A stretch of DNA of 64,000 bases from Alternaria dauci (Eukaryota > Ascomycota > Dothideomycetes > Pleosporales > Pleosporaceae): the NCBI RefSeq assembly GCF_042100115.1, contig NC_091277.1:1984001-2048000 (forward strand), in the 5' to 3' direction. Numbering within the stretch: the first letter of the stretch is position 1; each line of letters starts with the position of its first letter. The notes under the pieces were generated by a model, which worked only from the letters and a program-made list of their open reading frames with translations, did no database searches and was not told the origin of the DNA. Both the position numbers and the translations under genes were made by a program. Positions 21,621 to 31,723 of the stretch are shown here, one piece after another.

Positions 21621-22840
21621 ATGGATTTTGCGACCGCCCAGGTCGTCTTGAAGCTCCAGCTCGACGACGTTGACGCTATCCTGAAGGCTTTACCCAAGAT
21701 TGACAAGAACGGTATTGTTAACAGCGAACGAGTCGCATTCTCGGCGCTCGGCGATGAGCTACTAAAGAAGTGGCACGATATACGCGGCCAGGCCTTTGCT
21801 CACAAGATCATTCAAGAAGATAATGCTGATCGGAGGGTGTATGAAAAACTTTTGAGGGAGGAGCAGCAGGCTGAACGTAGGTACACTCGGTTTAGTCGTG
21901 GGATATCAAGCAGTGCTAACACGATCAAGGCGACCATGATTTGGCTCGCAGGCTCGCCGACGAGCCCGCATCTCAAGGCCTTGCAGTACCGCTCGCGCTC
22001 TCCGTATACGATAACGTCGCCGACCAGATGTCCGAGGCCGATGATGATGAGACCCTTGTCAACAAGAATCTCAGCTTTGATCTCACCAGCATGCAAACGG
22101 CACTTCCCAAGGACGATACGTTGCTTGATGGTCGTGATAAGAGTGTACAGGCAGAAATCCCATTCGCGACCTGCTCGTCTTGCCTGGACATACATCCCGC
22201 GCGCGACACGCTTCAGCTCTCATGCAAGGATGACGGCGATGTTGAGGCACATGCATATTGCCGCGAGTGTCTCACCCGCCTGTTCGAGTGTTCTACAACA
22301 GATACTTCGCACTTCCCGCCCCGATGCTGTTCCGAGATCATACCAATCACCAGCTGCATTCCATTCTTGCCCTCAGAAGTCATTTCCAGATTCGTGGCTA
22401 AGAGAGAGGAATTCGACATGGTGGATCGTACCTATTGCAGCAACAAAACCTGCTCGAGCTGGATCAGGCCTGCCAACATCGTAGCAGGCGTAGCTACGTG
22501 TGCGGATTGCGCCCAGAAGACGTGTGTTACATGCAAGAACGAGCAACACAATGCTCTCTGTCAAGAGGACAAGGATGTCAAAGAGCTTATGAGCGTTGCC
22601 AAGGCCAAGCGCTGGCAGACATGTCCAAAGTGCAAGGAAATGGTTGAGCTTGAGCGAGGCTGCTTCCACATCACGTAAGTATTGCGTTGGTTAGAGAGAC
22701 GTCAAGCTAATTGCTCAAGGTGCCGCTGCCAATACCAGTTCTGCTATACATGCCTAGCCAGATGGCGTACATGCAAATGCGCACTCTGGGATGAGCACAG
22801 CCTCGTCGGCCGTCCTGTTCCCGCGAACGATGCCCTCTAA
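21621..22840 (+). CDS. RBR-type (RING-between-RING) E3 ubiquitin ligase
   Basis: Ubiquitin ligase of the RBR class, which passes ubiquitin through a cysteine in RING2 to substrate. Exons 21621-21876, 21930-22674, 22720-22840, giving 373 aa. The N-terminal about 130 residues are helical and family-specific (DFATAQVVLKLQLDDVDAIL). RING1 begins CSSCLDIHPARDTLQLSC (about 178), with CRECLTRLFEC. The IBR part has YCSNKTCSSWIRP, CADCAQKTCVTCKNEQH and LC. RING2 is CPKCKEMVELERGCFHITC, then FCYTCLARWRTCKC, completed by the short last exon. The catalytic cysteine is expected in GCFHITC by comparison with other RBR ligases. The protein ends soon after RING2, so there is no Ariadne domain. Substrate unknown. 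Confidence 0.87.
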
Positions 22841-23422
22841 GTTGTTGCGAACCTTGTCACTGCTGTCCCACCTGTCTCCGTGGCCCGCCCAAGTACTCCT
22901 GTTCTTACTTAGACAACCTTACGCGTAGCTTAGCACCAAGCTCAACATCAGCCTCAATTCCCGGCTCGGCCTGCAGTTCAATCCGCCAACAAACAGAAAG
23001 ACAATCACAGTCGAGAGAGGTGGAACAACAAGAGAAGGAATAATTGGGGTCACGTTGTCCATAATTTCGAGCTGTATCACTGTAGTGACGTGGATGATAC
23101 GACATGTAATCGTCGGGGCTTCGCGGGCTGGGCCGACGGCAACCAGGGCTCTGACTTGATGGTCTGTCGAATATGCATACAGTATTGCCTCAAGGGGAAT
23201 TAGATCATGTTAGATATGTATAGGATTGTGCTTGTCTTGGACTCCAAGCTTATCATGTCTAACATCAAAACGACACTTAATGCGTAGTGGACTGTACAGA
23301 AAAATGGAAACTCACGTTAAAACATACGCACATCGATGTCTACCACTCGTGTTCATTGACCTAGCATACTTTGGAAGGCGAATTTCTTCGTACTGCCCAA
23401 CCATACACTACATTCTAGAAGC
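22841..23422. other. Convergent 3' region
   Basis: About 580 bp between convergent stops of the RBR and methyltransferase genes. Short frames are not protein-like. Nothing else supported. Confidence 0.5.
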
Positions 23423-24277
23423 CTACTTCTTCACGGCAACAACAAACAATCTCGGATAACCTAATAGCACTTTCCCATCCTCCAACTCAGGATACTCCGT
23501 CTTCAGTTTTCTCTCATACTCCTCCAAAAACCCCTTTTTCCCAACTTCAGTCTTGATTACATTCAGATAAGGTTGCAAACCTGTCCCCTTGACCCACTCC
23601 ACTATCGCCCCCGCATCCTTCAATAAGTGCATGTAGTTCGTCCTCCAAATATTCACATGACTTGCATGTGGAATGAGCGCATTATAGAATGCTGACGGCG
23701 CCTCTATAGGATCGAGATCAGGGCGCGTGGCATCTGCCAGGTCGCCGATGGTGGTGGAGGAGAAAGAAGAAGACCAAGACTTGTGAGTTTGAGATGCGAC
23801 TTCGCGCATAAGGCGATGAGAAGGTTCGTGGTAGTTGTCTGGTACTTGTATTGCCAGGACGCTTCCTCGTTCCAAGGACTCGAACAATCGGACAAGAGTG
23901 GGTATGCGTTCTGGGGAGCGGAGCCAGTGGAAGACTGCGTTGCTGAAGAGCAGATCTGGCTTCTCGTCTGCTTGGAATGTAGCTAGGTCTCCGGGTACAA
24001 AGTTGACGGCTTCTTTGTCGGAAAACTCGGCGTTGGCCTTTTCAAGCATGTCCGGTGAACTGTCCATGCCCGTAATGCGTGCAGAAGGGAAGGCATCAAG
24101 GAGCACTTTTGTGCTGTTTCCCGGACCACAGCCTAGGTCGTAGATGCGTGGCTTTGGCCCGGTGATGTGGGGTTGGATCTGGGCAACCAGATCGTACACA
24201 GCACGAGTGCGTTCATTGTTGAACTTGAGATATTGGGTTGCTGACCAGTCTTTCTTTGTAATTTCAGGGCTGGACAT
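23423..24277 (-). CDS. tam: Trans-aconitate methyltransferase
   Basis: SAM-dependent enzyme that methylates trans-aconitate, a toxic by-product of the citrate cycle intermediate cis-aconitate. It closely resembles bacterial Tam and yeast Tmt1. 284 aa from the conserved start MSSPEITKKDWSATQYLKF. Motif I is IYDLGCGPGNSTKVLLDAFP, followed by ITGMDSSPDMLEKA, and FSNAVFHWL corresponds to motif IV. The family C-terminal features VNIWRTNYMHLL, IVEWVKGTGLQPYL and YPRLFVVAVKK are all present. The frame is open upstream to 24484 and adds 69 residues. These begin MQKMTASTLRISQGLC, are rich in Ser, Thr, Arg and His, and have almost no acidic residues, which looks like a mitochondrial presequence. Both starts may be used. 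Confidence 0.9.
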   Translation of the reverse strand: MSSPEITKKDWSATQYLKFNNERTRAVYDLVAQIQPHITGPKPRIYDLGCGPGNSTKVLLDAFPSARITGMDSSPDMLEKANAEFSDKEAVNFVPGDLATFQADEKPDLLFSNAVFHWLRSPERIPTLVRLFESLERGSVLAIQVPDNYHEPSHRLMREVASQTHKSWSSSFSSTTIGDLADATRPDLDPIEAPSAFYNALIPHASHVNIWRTNYMHLLKDAGAIVEWVKGTGLQPYLNVIKTEVGKKGFLEEYERKLKTEYPELEDGKVLLGYPRLFVVAVKK

Positions 24278-24484
24278 CTTGGGTGAAACGTGATATTGGT
24301 TTGCGTGGGAAGGATCTCGATGGTGAGGTTTGGAAATTATTGTGTGCCGTGGGCTAAATGGATAAGTTGAGGTTGATGCACTACGGATATGTATCCGGCT
24401 GTGAGTCGCAATGAGGCGGGCCGATTGTGAAGAGGTACAAAGCCCCTGGGAGATGCGGAGAGTTGATGCGGTCATCTTCTGCAC

Positions 24485-24913
24485 CGAAATTATTTAGACT
24501 AGCAGATTCGAGGTCGTCTGTGTGATTGAGAATGTACAAAAGGTAAGACAAGTTCATGTAGAGCTCATGGTCACAAAGCTTAGCTGCTGAGCTCGGCGAA
24601 TCAGACGTCATGTATGGGGTATGTGTTTAATAAGTGGGGCTAAGCTCTTGGTAGCGCATTTGTCCGGGGCGCGCTACGGCCGAAGAGCTCTGCACCTTCC
24701 ATATGTCGCGACCAAGACATGCATCACAACATGGCGTAAAACGAAAAAAAGACAATATTCGATTGATAAGCTGCAGAGAAAGCCGCTACACAGTTAGCAT
24801 CTGACATTCTCTCGTGGACGTTTTGCCCTCCAGACACGGAGACAAGATTTGAATTAGGTACTTGTACGCCAGAGAGAATTTGCTACGTACACGACACATT
24901 ATTCCTGCGAGAA
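24485..24913. other. Intergenic region upstream of the methyltransferase
   Basis: About 430 bp covering the methyltransferase promoter and the 3' end of the tyrosinase gene, both on the minus strand. No gene seen; the short minus-strand frame near 24381-24611 lacks family features. Confidence 0.45.
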
Positions 24914-27095
24914 TCAGGGAGGCATCATCCCCGGTGGGGTTTGGTTTGCACCTTTAATTTTGCCTGCCGTGATTTCCGGGTAAGGTGTGGCGTCACCTTT
25001 GCTGTATTCAATTGGCGCATTGGGGTCGTTTGGTAGGCGTGCGCGCGTGCCGAAGACTTCTACTTTCAGTGTTTCGTCGTCGGGAAACGGAATGCGGTCA
25101 CCGTGTTCCTACGGAAATCAGTATTGCGCATAACTTCGAAGCTCTATAAAACTTACATCGTAGACATTCCACGTGAGGCACGAGGCCAAGTACGGTACCA
25201 CGTCATTGGGATCCAGGCTGGATAACTCATGGGCGTTGACGCGATCGATAAGATAGCTTGTTATGCTTGTTGTTCCATTCATCTTGTTCTCCGGCTTCGA
25301 CTGAACGTCCGTTGTGCGCACATCGTCACGCTCGGGCATCAGCATCATCCAACTTCCCAAGTCGGTTATAGGATCAGACTGGAACAGACCGATCAGCGAA
25401 AAGCTGACCATGAATGTCGGAGGGAGCATGGAAGCGACGGCTTGCGTCTCGATAGTCCATTCCGTGTAAGTGTTGTTGTTATCCAGTAGTGCTTGTCCGA
25501 AAGCGGTCACATATTGAGTGGTAACTTGGACGCGAGCTTGTGCACGCGTACGTCCGCTATAGAGGTTCGCGATGGTCGCTGTGACGCTTTTCTGATACGC
25601 TTCGTCCGATTCGAAGTTCCAACGTCGTGTTTCCGGGTACACATAACCAAAAACCGTAGTATTGCGGCAATCGTTGAAGGTGAGGAACTGACCAGGTGCT
25701 TTCCTGAACGGCATCAGGTCCGTGTCTGCGCTCACAGTCTGAAAATCCTCAAGATATACGTTTCCGTGAGGACCTATATTAGACGGTTTCATCCATCGAT
25801 CAGGATGTGCTCCTTGATACAACGCAAGCAATCGGTCGACGTTACTAACAAATGACGTTAGTGGGACATCGTTTCTCAAAGGAAGGAAGCTTACGCATGA
25901 TGTAGCATGAAGAGAGGCTCGTAAGATGAGTACTCTAAAGGCCACATGTGACCCGGCCAGGGTTCCTCGGGATTGTAGCCGCCACCGATGACACCATGAA
26001 TCCAACCATGAGGGTCTTCCAGTATACTCGAGAACCGCGAGAAAGTGCTAGATCGAAAGGCAACCCCTACTTGAACTATCAAGTTGGTAGACTGGACTCT
26101 GAAGGCGTCTACAAACTTGAACTGCTGTGATGTCGCATTAGGGCTGTCGTTTTCAGGCCATCTTACTGTATTACTCATTTGGCGCCACTACAGAAATAGT
26201 TAGATAACGTATGTTTTTATCATTTATCCTGAGGGTATCCCACTTTCATATCGAATCCTTCAGGTACAGGATGGAACGTGTATGCATATAGTGGATTTGT
26301 GACCACAACCGGTGTGCGGTCTGTATCCGTGACTGTCAAGTATGGAGATGTAAAGATGTCTGGAACAGGGCCGGTAGTAATGCCCTGGGCCCAGTCCCAA
26401 TACGGTATGCGGAATTCGTCAGCTGCGGCGAGATATCGTTCGATCTGATCGGCAGGTGCTTGGCCAGCAATATCGTGAACATGTCCAGAGAGTATTTGCT
26501 ACGCTCATTTAGTGTTTTTCTTGAACAACCTCTGCCGACAAGTGGCAGCTTTGAGGATAGAACTCTTACTTCGAAGAGCGCAAGGTACGGGCGATGCCAA
26601 CCCAGGAACAACTCGTTACCATGTGGACAGTAGCCGGCTTTACCAATTTTTGATGGAATTCCCATCGCATCTCCCCAGACTTCGTAAGGTCTGCCATGTA
26701 TCGCTAAGAGACGAACTCAGTGAACTGCGAGATACGCCTCATAGAACGCATACTTACATGCAAGGCCGTAGAAAGAATTGGGATTATTCTGCGGAGTTTT
26801 ATGAAACTCGTTTAGCGCTAATATGTAGAGACTCCATTGGTCTGGAAAGTTGTTCATCAGGTCCCTAATCTCTCGACGGATATAAACATTTCCTATCGAA
26901 GATTAGCTGTGGTTCTTAATCACCAAGTTTTGAGTGCATCTTGCCGTTTCCATCTCGCGTCTTCACTCCAGTGACCACCCCCACTTCAGATTGTCGGATC
27001 GCATGGGTGCTCTTCTGTGTTGGAAAAGGCGTACACGTGACATATGTCATTACGAGCCAGAATAGAACGCATCCCATGAGCCGCGGGGCGAGCAT
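24914..27095 (-). CDS. Secreted tyrosinase (type-3 copper oxidase)
   Basis: Binuclear copper phenol oxidase (tyrosinase/catechol oxidase family), used in melanin or secondary-metabolite chemistry. Seven exons: 27095-26945, 26892-26758, 26703-26570, 26498-26244, 26187-25895, 25844-25157, 25108-24914, giving 616 aa. Residues 1-21 form a signal peptide (MLAPRLMGCVLFWLVM...). CuA ligands are His98 (SIHGRPYE), His123 (CPHGNEL) and His132 (LGWHRPYLALFE). CuB ligands are His285 and His289 (PHGWIHGVIGG) and His322 (LHHANVDRL). The large C-terminal region contains PFRKAPGQFLTFNDCRNTTVFGY-like tyrosinase extension sequence; it may be cleaved for activation, as in other fungal enzymes. Intron 26944-26893 uses a GC-AG pair; all other introns are GT-AG. 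Frame continuity supports every junction. The potential N-glycosylation sites (NATS, NTTV, NGTT) fit secretion. Confidence 0.88.
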
Positions 27096-28445
27096 GGTGA
27101 GCGGCTGTGTATTTAATTGAGTGCTTTATCTGCGGAGAGACCGTCAGAGAGGGGCAAAGCGATATTTGTACGTCATGGCTTGCAGTCCCTGCGTGAGAAA
27201 ATACAGACTAGCCACGACTAATCACCGTATGAGTGAGGAGTGAACGATGACCATAACTATGACTCCTTGTATTGACGCGGGCGACGTGGAGGTCAGCAAT
27301 GAGAGAAGATAGGACAGCGTAGAAGAGGAGATTATCGGAGGTTCAATGCGAAGTTTAAAAAACGATCAACAACAAGGTGTTGGCATCGGCCCTTGTTGCT
27401 GTCGCATTGATGGCGAGAGTTGTAATAGCGAAATTGTGCCCTGAGCCCAGCAATTGGTTAGACAATGTGTGTTGCACTTACCTAGCACTGAGGAGTTGAC
27501 AGAACACACAAGGTATTAGACATGGGCTGATATGTGGGGAAATGATTTAAATATTATAACGTAGCAGCAGGCGGATGACTCAAGGTGTACGTTGGATGAA
27601 GAAGCGTCAATGTATGAGGTATAAGTCAGGATTGGTGCTGACGTGATGAGATCGTACGCTTCTGTCCGGCTATGGCCTTGTGGCTTCCGTATTGGTAGTC
27701 ATTGAATTGAAATCGAGTGATACGGAGCGACGCAAAGTGGATAGTCTCTTAAATAGCCGTTGTGTGTTACAATCGAACGCATTGCCACAAACGTCCTGAC
27801 AGATTTTTGATCGCAGTGAGGGTATACGTGTTGGCGGTCAACGCCACGTCGGGACCGCCGCATAGATTCTGCCTGGTATGTATTCTACCAGCCAGGTGTC
27901 GATATTCTAGCCTCAAAGGTTGGTGGTTGGTTACATCCGCGGATTAATGCAATCCATGTTGTATGATGCGTGGAGAGATACGCAGCATGTCGTGTATATC
28001 GCGCGCCGCTACGTGTCCAGGTAACGAAGGCCGCCTAACAAGAATCCATCAGAACAGCTCGAAAAACCACAATTTTTACATGTGCTAATTTTGTCGTTCT
28101 TGCGTTGTGCTGGTCAGACTTTGACAGGGTATCGACTCGCCCAGCATTGGCTTTAGGGCACCTGCTCATTGGAAACACCATAGACTGGCTCGCACGTACT
28201 ACAGTGAAACGTTACAACAATTCAGGGTTAGTTGATTGCTGATCTTAGAGGCTCCTAAAAAAGACGCTACTACAGGTCATTTGTGCAGCTAGCTGTAGCT
28301 GACCGCGTTGTGCATCCTCTATGCCGGTATCTCGAAACGGGCAGTCTGCGCAAAACGCCTCAATAGCCCTCAGGTCGTCTCGCTCATGACATCGTGTGTA
28401 TCATCAAAGTGCCAGTAGAACCACTGGCCGCAGTCCCTCGGGTAT
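27096..28445. other. 1.35 kb intergenic stretch
   Basis: Promoter of the tyrosinase and 3' side of the LanC-like gene, both on the minus strand. AT-richer than the genes. The frames present are short and unlike protein. No transposon or RNA gene recognised. Confidence 0.5.
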
Positions 28446-29612
28446 TCAGATATCATTGTAACCGAGAAGTCTTTTGTCCAAACCCTTGTCTGCGACCGCC
28501 CAAGCCCAGGCACGGCCTGCCTCGCCACACCACAGTGCAGATGGGTCGTCCGACTTCTCCAACATACCGTCTCTTGCCATTGACTTGATTTCATGACCTG
28601 TGGTATAAGTTAAGAAGTGCTCAAACTGCTGACCGTCCAAGGCAAGAGCGTTTCCAGTGATTCCGTGACAGATGCATGGTTCCTTGGTCAAGAGACCTCT
28701 CTCCCAGATGCATTCTCTGGCTTTGGCGACAACTCTATCAATACGTTCGTGGAGGCCTGGAAAGTATTCTCGAATTGAGAGAAGAGAGGTGACTACACCA
28801 GGCGCTCCATGACAGACCTGTACGAGTTTGTCACGGCCTGGCGGCAGAGAAGATGGGAAGTTACCGCTCTCGTACTGATAACTGAGTAAGGCGCCCAATT
28901 CCGCTTCCAGCTTAGACGCCCACAAAGGGTCAGTAAGCACGATCTGTGTAATGATCCCGATCGCGCCATGCACGGCACCAACGTATGCCTTTCCATGCCA
29001 TTTCCAGGGCCGCGGGCTTTGCATGATGTTTTCGATGACCTCGTCGGCTGTGTCTTCGATGAGCTCGATAACGTCCTTGTTATGGGCAAAAGCTCCGCGT
29101 ACGAGGCGAAGGAGATACAGATAGCCAGCACGGCCAAACAACCACTCGTTGGAGGTATCGTCCTCTAGCATGACTGCAGCATGATCACAAAGCTCTTTTA
29201 CCGTCTCTGGATCTTTCGCAGTCACGGCGTACAGCGCAAGCAGGGACATGATGTCGTTGGAAACGCCGCATTTCTTGGGAGACGGTGCTGGAAATTCCTT
29301 GATATGGGCTTGAGCTTGTTCAATATAAGCCGCAGACCATGTGTTCAGGGGGTATTCGTCCAATGTGAGGTCAGGATATATGTTGTGCAAGGCGTAGAAG
29401 AGGTAGGCTACTGATATGGGCCCATAATATAAGCCACCGCCTGGAGGAATATGATGCGGAGGATAGTCCGTGATCAGTCGGTCCAATGACGCTAATAGTT
29501 GTTTGTGAGGATCTCGTCGTGCCAGAGGCGCATCATTCCGAAAATAGCGGGGTATGGAGGCAGGTGCTGCCTGTGTCGCCGGTGGTGCAGGCGGCGCAGC
29601 GTCTTCGGACAT
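28446..29612 (-). CDS. LanC-like protein
   Basis: Member of the LanC-like (LANCL) family, eukaryotic relatives of bacterial lanthionine cyclases with an alpha/alpha toroid fold. Animal members add glutathione to dehydrated residues; the fungal role is not established. Single exon, 388 aa from MSEDAAPPAP (29612); an upstream in-frame ATG at 29732 is less likely. Repeated GxxG helices are seen (GGGLYYGPISVAYLFYAL, FGRAGYLYLLRL, VHGAIGIITQI). Putative zinc site: Cys in VCHGAPG and the Cys-His pair in CICHGITGN, matching the Cys, Cys, His set of LanC enzymes. The C-terminus WCGEAGRAWAWAVADKG then LLGYNDI fits the fungal group. A perfect CRE-like TGACGTCA and a CCAAT box lie in its promoter. Confidence 0.87.
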   Translation of the reverse strand: MSEDAAPPAPPATQAAPASIPRYFRNDAPLARRDPHKQLLASLDRLITDYPPHHIPPGGGLYYGPISVAYLFYALHNIYPDLTLDEYPLNTWSAAYIEQAQAHIKEFPAPSPKKCGVSNDIMSLLALYAVTAKDPETVKELCDHAAVMLEDDTSNEWLFGRAGYLYLLRLVRGAFAHNKDVIELIEDTADEVIENIMQSPRPWKWHGKAYVGAVHGAIGIITQIVLTDPLWASKLEAELGALLSYQYESGNFPSSLPPGRDKLVQVCHGAPGVVTSLLSIREYFPGLHERIDRVVAKARECIWERGLLTKEPCICHGITGNALALDGQQFEHFLTYTTGHEIKSMARDGMLEKSDDPSALWCGEAGRAWAWAVADKGLDKRLLGYNDI

Positions 29613-30173
29613 GGTGATGCGAATAGATCGAGGCGAACTTTGTTGAGTCTCTTGATGGAAAAGGAACGGTAAAGTTGGCGCAGATTTAGGTATGCGCGAG
29701 TGACGAAAAGGTAAGAGATCGTAGGTGCCCAACTGTGACGTCAGCGGGGCTCGTCTTCTATGATTGGTCGGCTACGCTATGTGCAAGCTGAAAGGAATAC
29801 TAGTAAATATCGCACCGTCCTGCTTACGACTCGTGATGTGACTATAGGAGGGAATGAACACGATTTTCTTCTCATTTCAGCCCAGGAAATGTTGTGCTGA
29901 GACAGTATCCGCATTCTCTTTCTCAAGCTATGTACACCAACAACTAGTGTTTGCGCTTCTTCGCTACCTGAGCGGTGCGACTTTAAAGGAATAGAGGGGG
30001 CTATGATACGGTCTCTTCTCTCGACTGACGCTGCATTGCCCATTCTAAACACTGGTAACGGGTTCTAGTCTCTGGGTTGACAACCCACGTTTCTCATAAA
30101 TTCTTGATACGCGTCGTTTCTACATATAGAACTGTGGTCGTACATCATAGTATTATTACAGTGGAAGTATTTT
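29613..30173. other. Intergenic region with LanC-like promoter
   Basis: About 560 bp between two minus-strand genes; holds the CRE/CCAAT elements. A minus-strand frame at 29777-30052 has no family features and I do not call it. Confidence 0.45.
29736..29767 (-). promoter_or_regulatory. CRE palindrome and CCAAT box upstream of the LanC-like gene
   Basis: TGACGTCA (29736-29743) is a perfect ATF/CREB-type site about 125 bp upstream of the start codon. ATTGG at 29763-29767 (CCAAT on the gene strand) lies 20 bp further out. Sites are read directly; binding is inferred. Confidence 0.5.
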
Positions 30174-31003
30174 CTAACTGTGTGAAGATCGCCCTGGCCA
30201 AGGCAGTGGCTCAGCAGGAAGCTCGGCAAATTGTCCGACGGAGTCGTTACGACGATGGTCATCCCGGCCTATCTCTTGACTGTCTAGTTGCGCGGGATCA
30301 TCCTGTTCCGTTATAGATTCTGCTCTATAAAGAGCGGCTATCTTTTGCTGGAACTGTGAAGACGCTTTGCCTAGACTAATGTTAATATCGTGCATCATGA
30401 TCGGAGCTCAACGTATGAACTCACTCGTCAACTGCGGTGTCATGTCGCTGCCAACCAACGGTGACGGATAATCTGGCGCTTTATATATCTTGGTATGCAT
30501 TCTCTTCCTTAGGTACAGCAATATAGAGACCAGTGATACAAACAAGACGGCGGTACCCAGCACCGCACCAACGATGGCTGCTACAGGCAAATTTACGTGG
30601 CTCGTCAAATCTGGTGCGTCGCCTGATGGTGTTGCTGTGGCCAAAGTAATTTGTGTGACAGTTTTGAATGAAGGCTCCGCTAAGCTGAATGTGATGTCTG
30701 GATCGAGAGATGGTGGTGGTAATGCTGTTGTAGACCTTGACGGAGACCCTGTCGCGGTGGGTGTGGCCGTCAAAACTGATCTAGTTGAAGCGAGAGATGC
30801 TTCGGCGGCTATGTACAATTAGTTTCTATTAGCACAACATAGTGCGTGAACCTACATCGTCCTGGAGTTCGGTCCTTGTCAACAGGACAAGTACTACCTG
30901 GTATGCATGGATCTATTGTACAGCAACCACGGAAACCATTACACATGTAAAATACGCCCCCCGCCGGACAGTCATCGACTCTTCGTAGAAGTTCTGGTAC
31001 CAT
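30174..31003 (-). CDS. Single-pass membrane protein with Cys-rich ectodomain
   Basis: Belongs by pattern to a broad fungal group: short Cys-rich N-terminal domain, Ser/Thr-rich stalk, one transmembrane helix and a cytoplasmic tail. Function unknown; a sensor or adhesion role is speculation. Exons 31003-30856, 30808-30425, 30370-30174, giving 242 aa. Cys-rich part: CPAGGVFYMCNGFRGCCTIDPC and CP. Stalk residues 50-120 are rich in Thr, Ser and Pro. The helix is near VAAIVGAVLGTAVLFVSLVS, followed by the stop-transfer LRKRMHTK. There is no classical signal peptide, so the helix probably acts as signal anchor with the N-terminus outside. The third exon (ending PWPGRSSHS) depends on intron 30424-30371 (GTGAGT...TCTAG). 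Without it, the frame stops after six more residues. Confidence 0.72.
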
Positions 31004-31723
31004 GGTGTGAGGTTAGGTGTCTCAATCGATAGACGGTGATAGGATGAGAATGAACAGATGTGTGAGTGCGACCCGAAGCATAATGAAGCTTTACAGGCAC
31101 GTTTGCAGCAAACCACCATCTAGACACAGAGGCAGTGCTGTGGTGTGCCGCCTGATCTACGCAAACAAAGTGTTGCATGGCAAGGGTGCTCCTTTTACGC
31201 GCCCCCACGTGAAACGTGCTGCCCGATGCAACCGTGCGGTCAAAGAGTATTTGGAGCTGCGCCTTGTAGACCCAAAGTTGTGGAACGGAAGCTAAATGTA
31301 GCTCATGAGACCGCGCCGTGCGATGTTTCGACGGAACGAAGGCAAAGATGAAGAGGCCGTGGGGTGCCGTGCCCAGCCTCTCGCCCACCGAACGAGACCA
31401 ATGACGCCATCACCGCATCATGAACACCCTGTGGGTAACTCAGCGTTCTCCCAGTCTCAACAGTCCACATCTTCTATCGTGGCTATTCGGATGGCTACAG
31501 ATTGGTCTAGAGATTCACATGGACCATCCAGACGCGTTCTTGCCCCTTGCTGACGGGATAGCCGTTTTCCCCTTCGCTACGAAGCTTATTGCCTCAGACG
31601 GATGCATCACGACGCGATTTCGCATTATATCTGCGGGAGATTGTAGGAATGCTGACTTACAAAAGCGACGCATTTTTGATATTGCAGCTACTAAGTATGG
31701 CAGCCCGGCAGGTTGACGTGATT
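31004..31723. other. Intergenic region
   Basis: About 720 bp between the membrane-protein start and the enoyl-reductase stop. Contains CCACGTG near 31205. No frame has protein character. Confidence 0.45.

Noticed and set aside
29777..30052. 91-codon minus-strand frame upstream of the LanC-like gene
   Set aside because: No support beyond being open; it lies in the presumed promoter.
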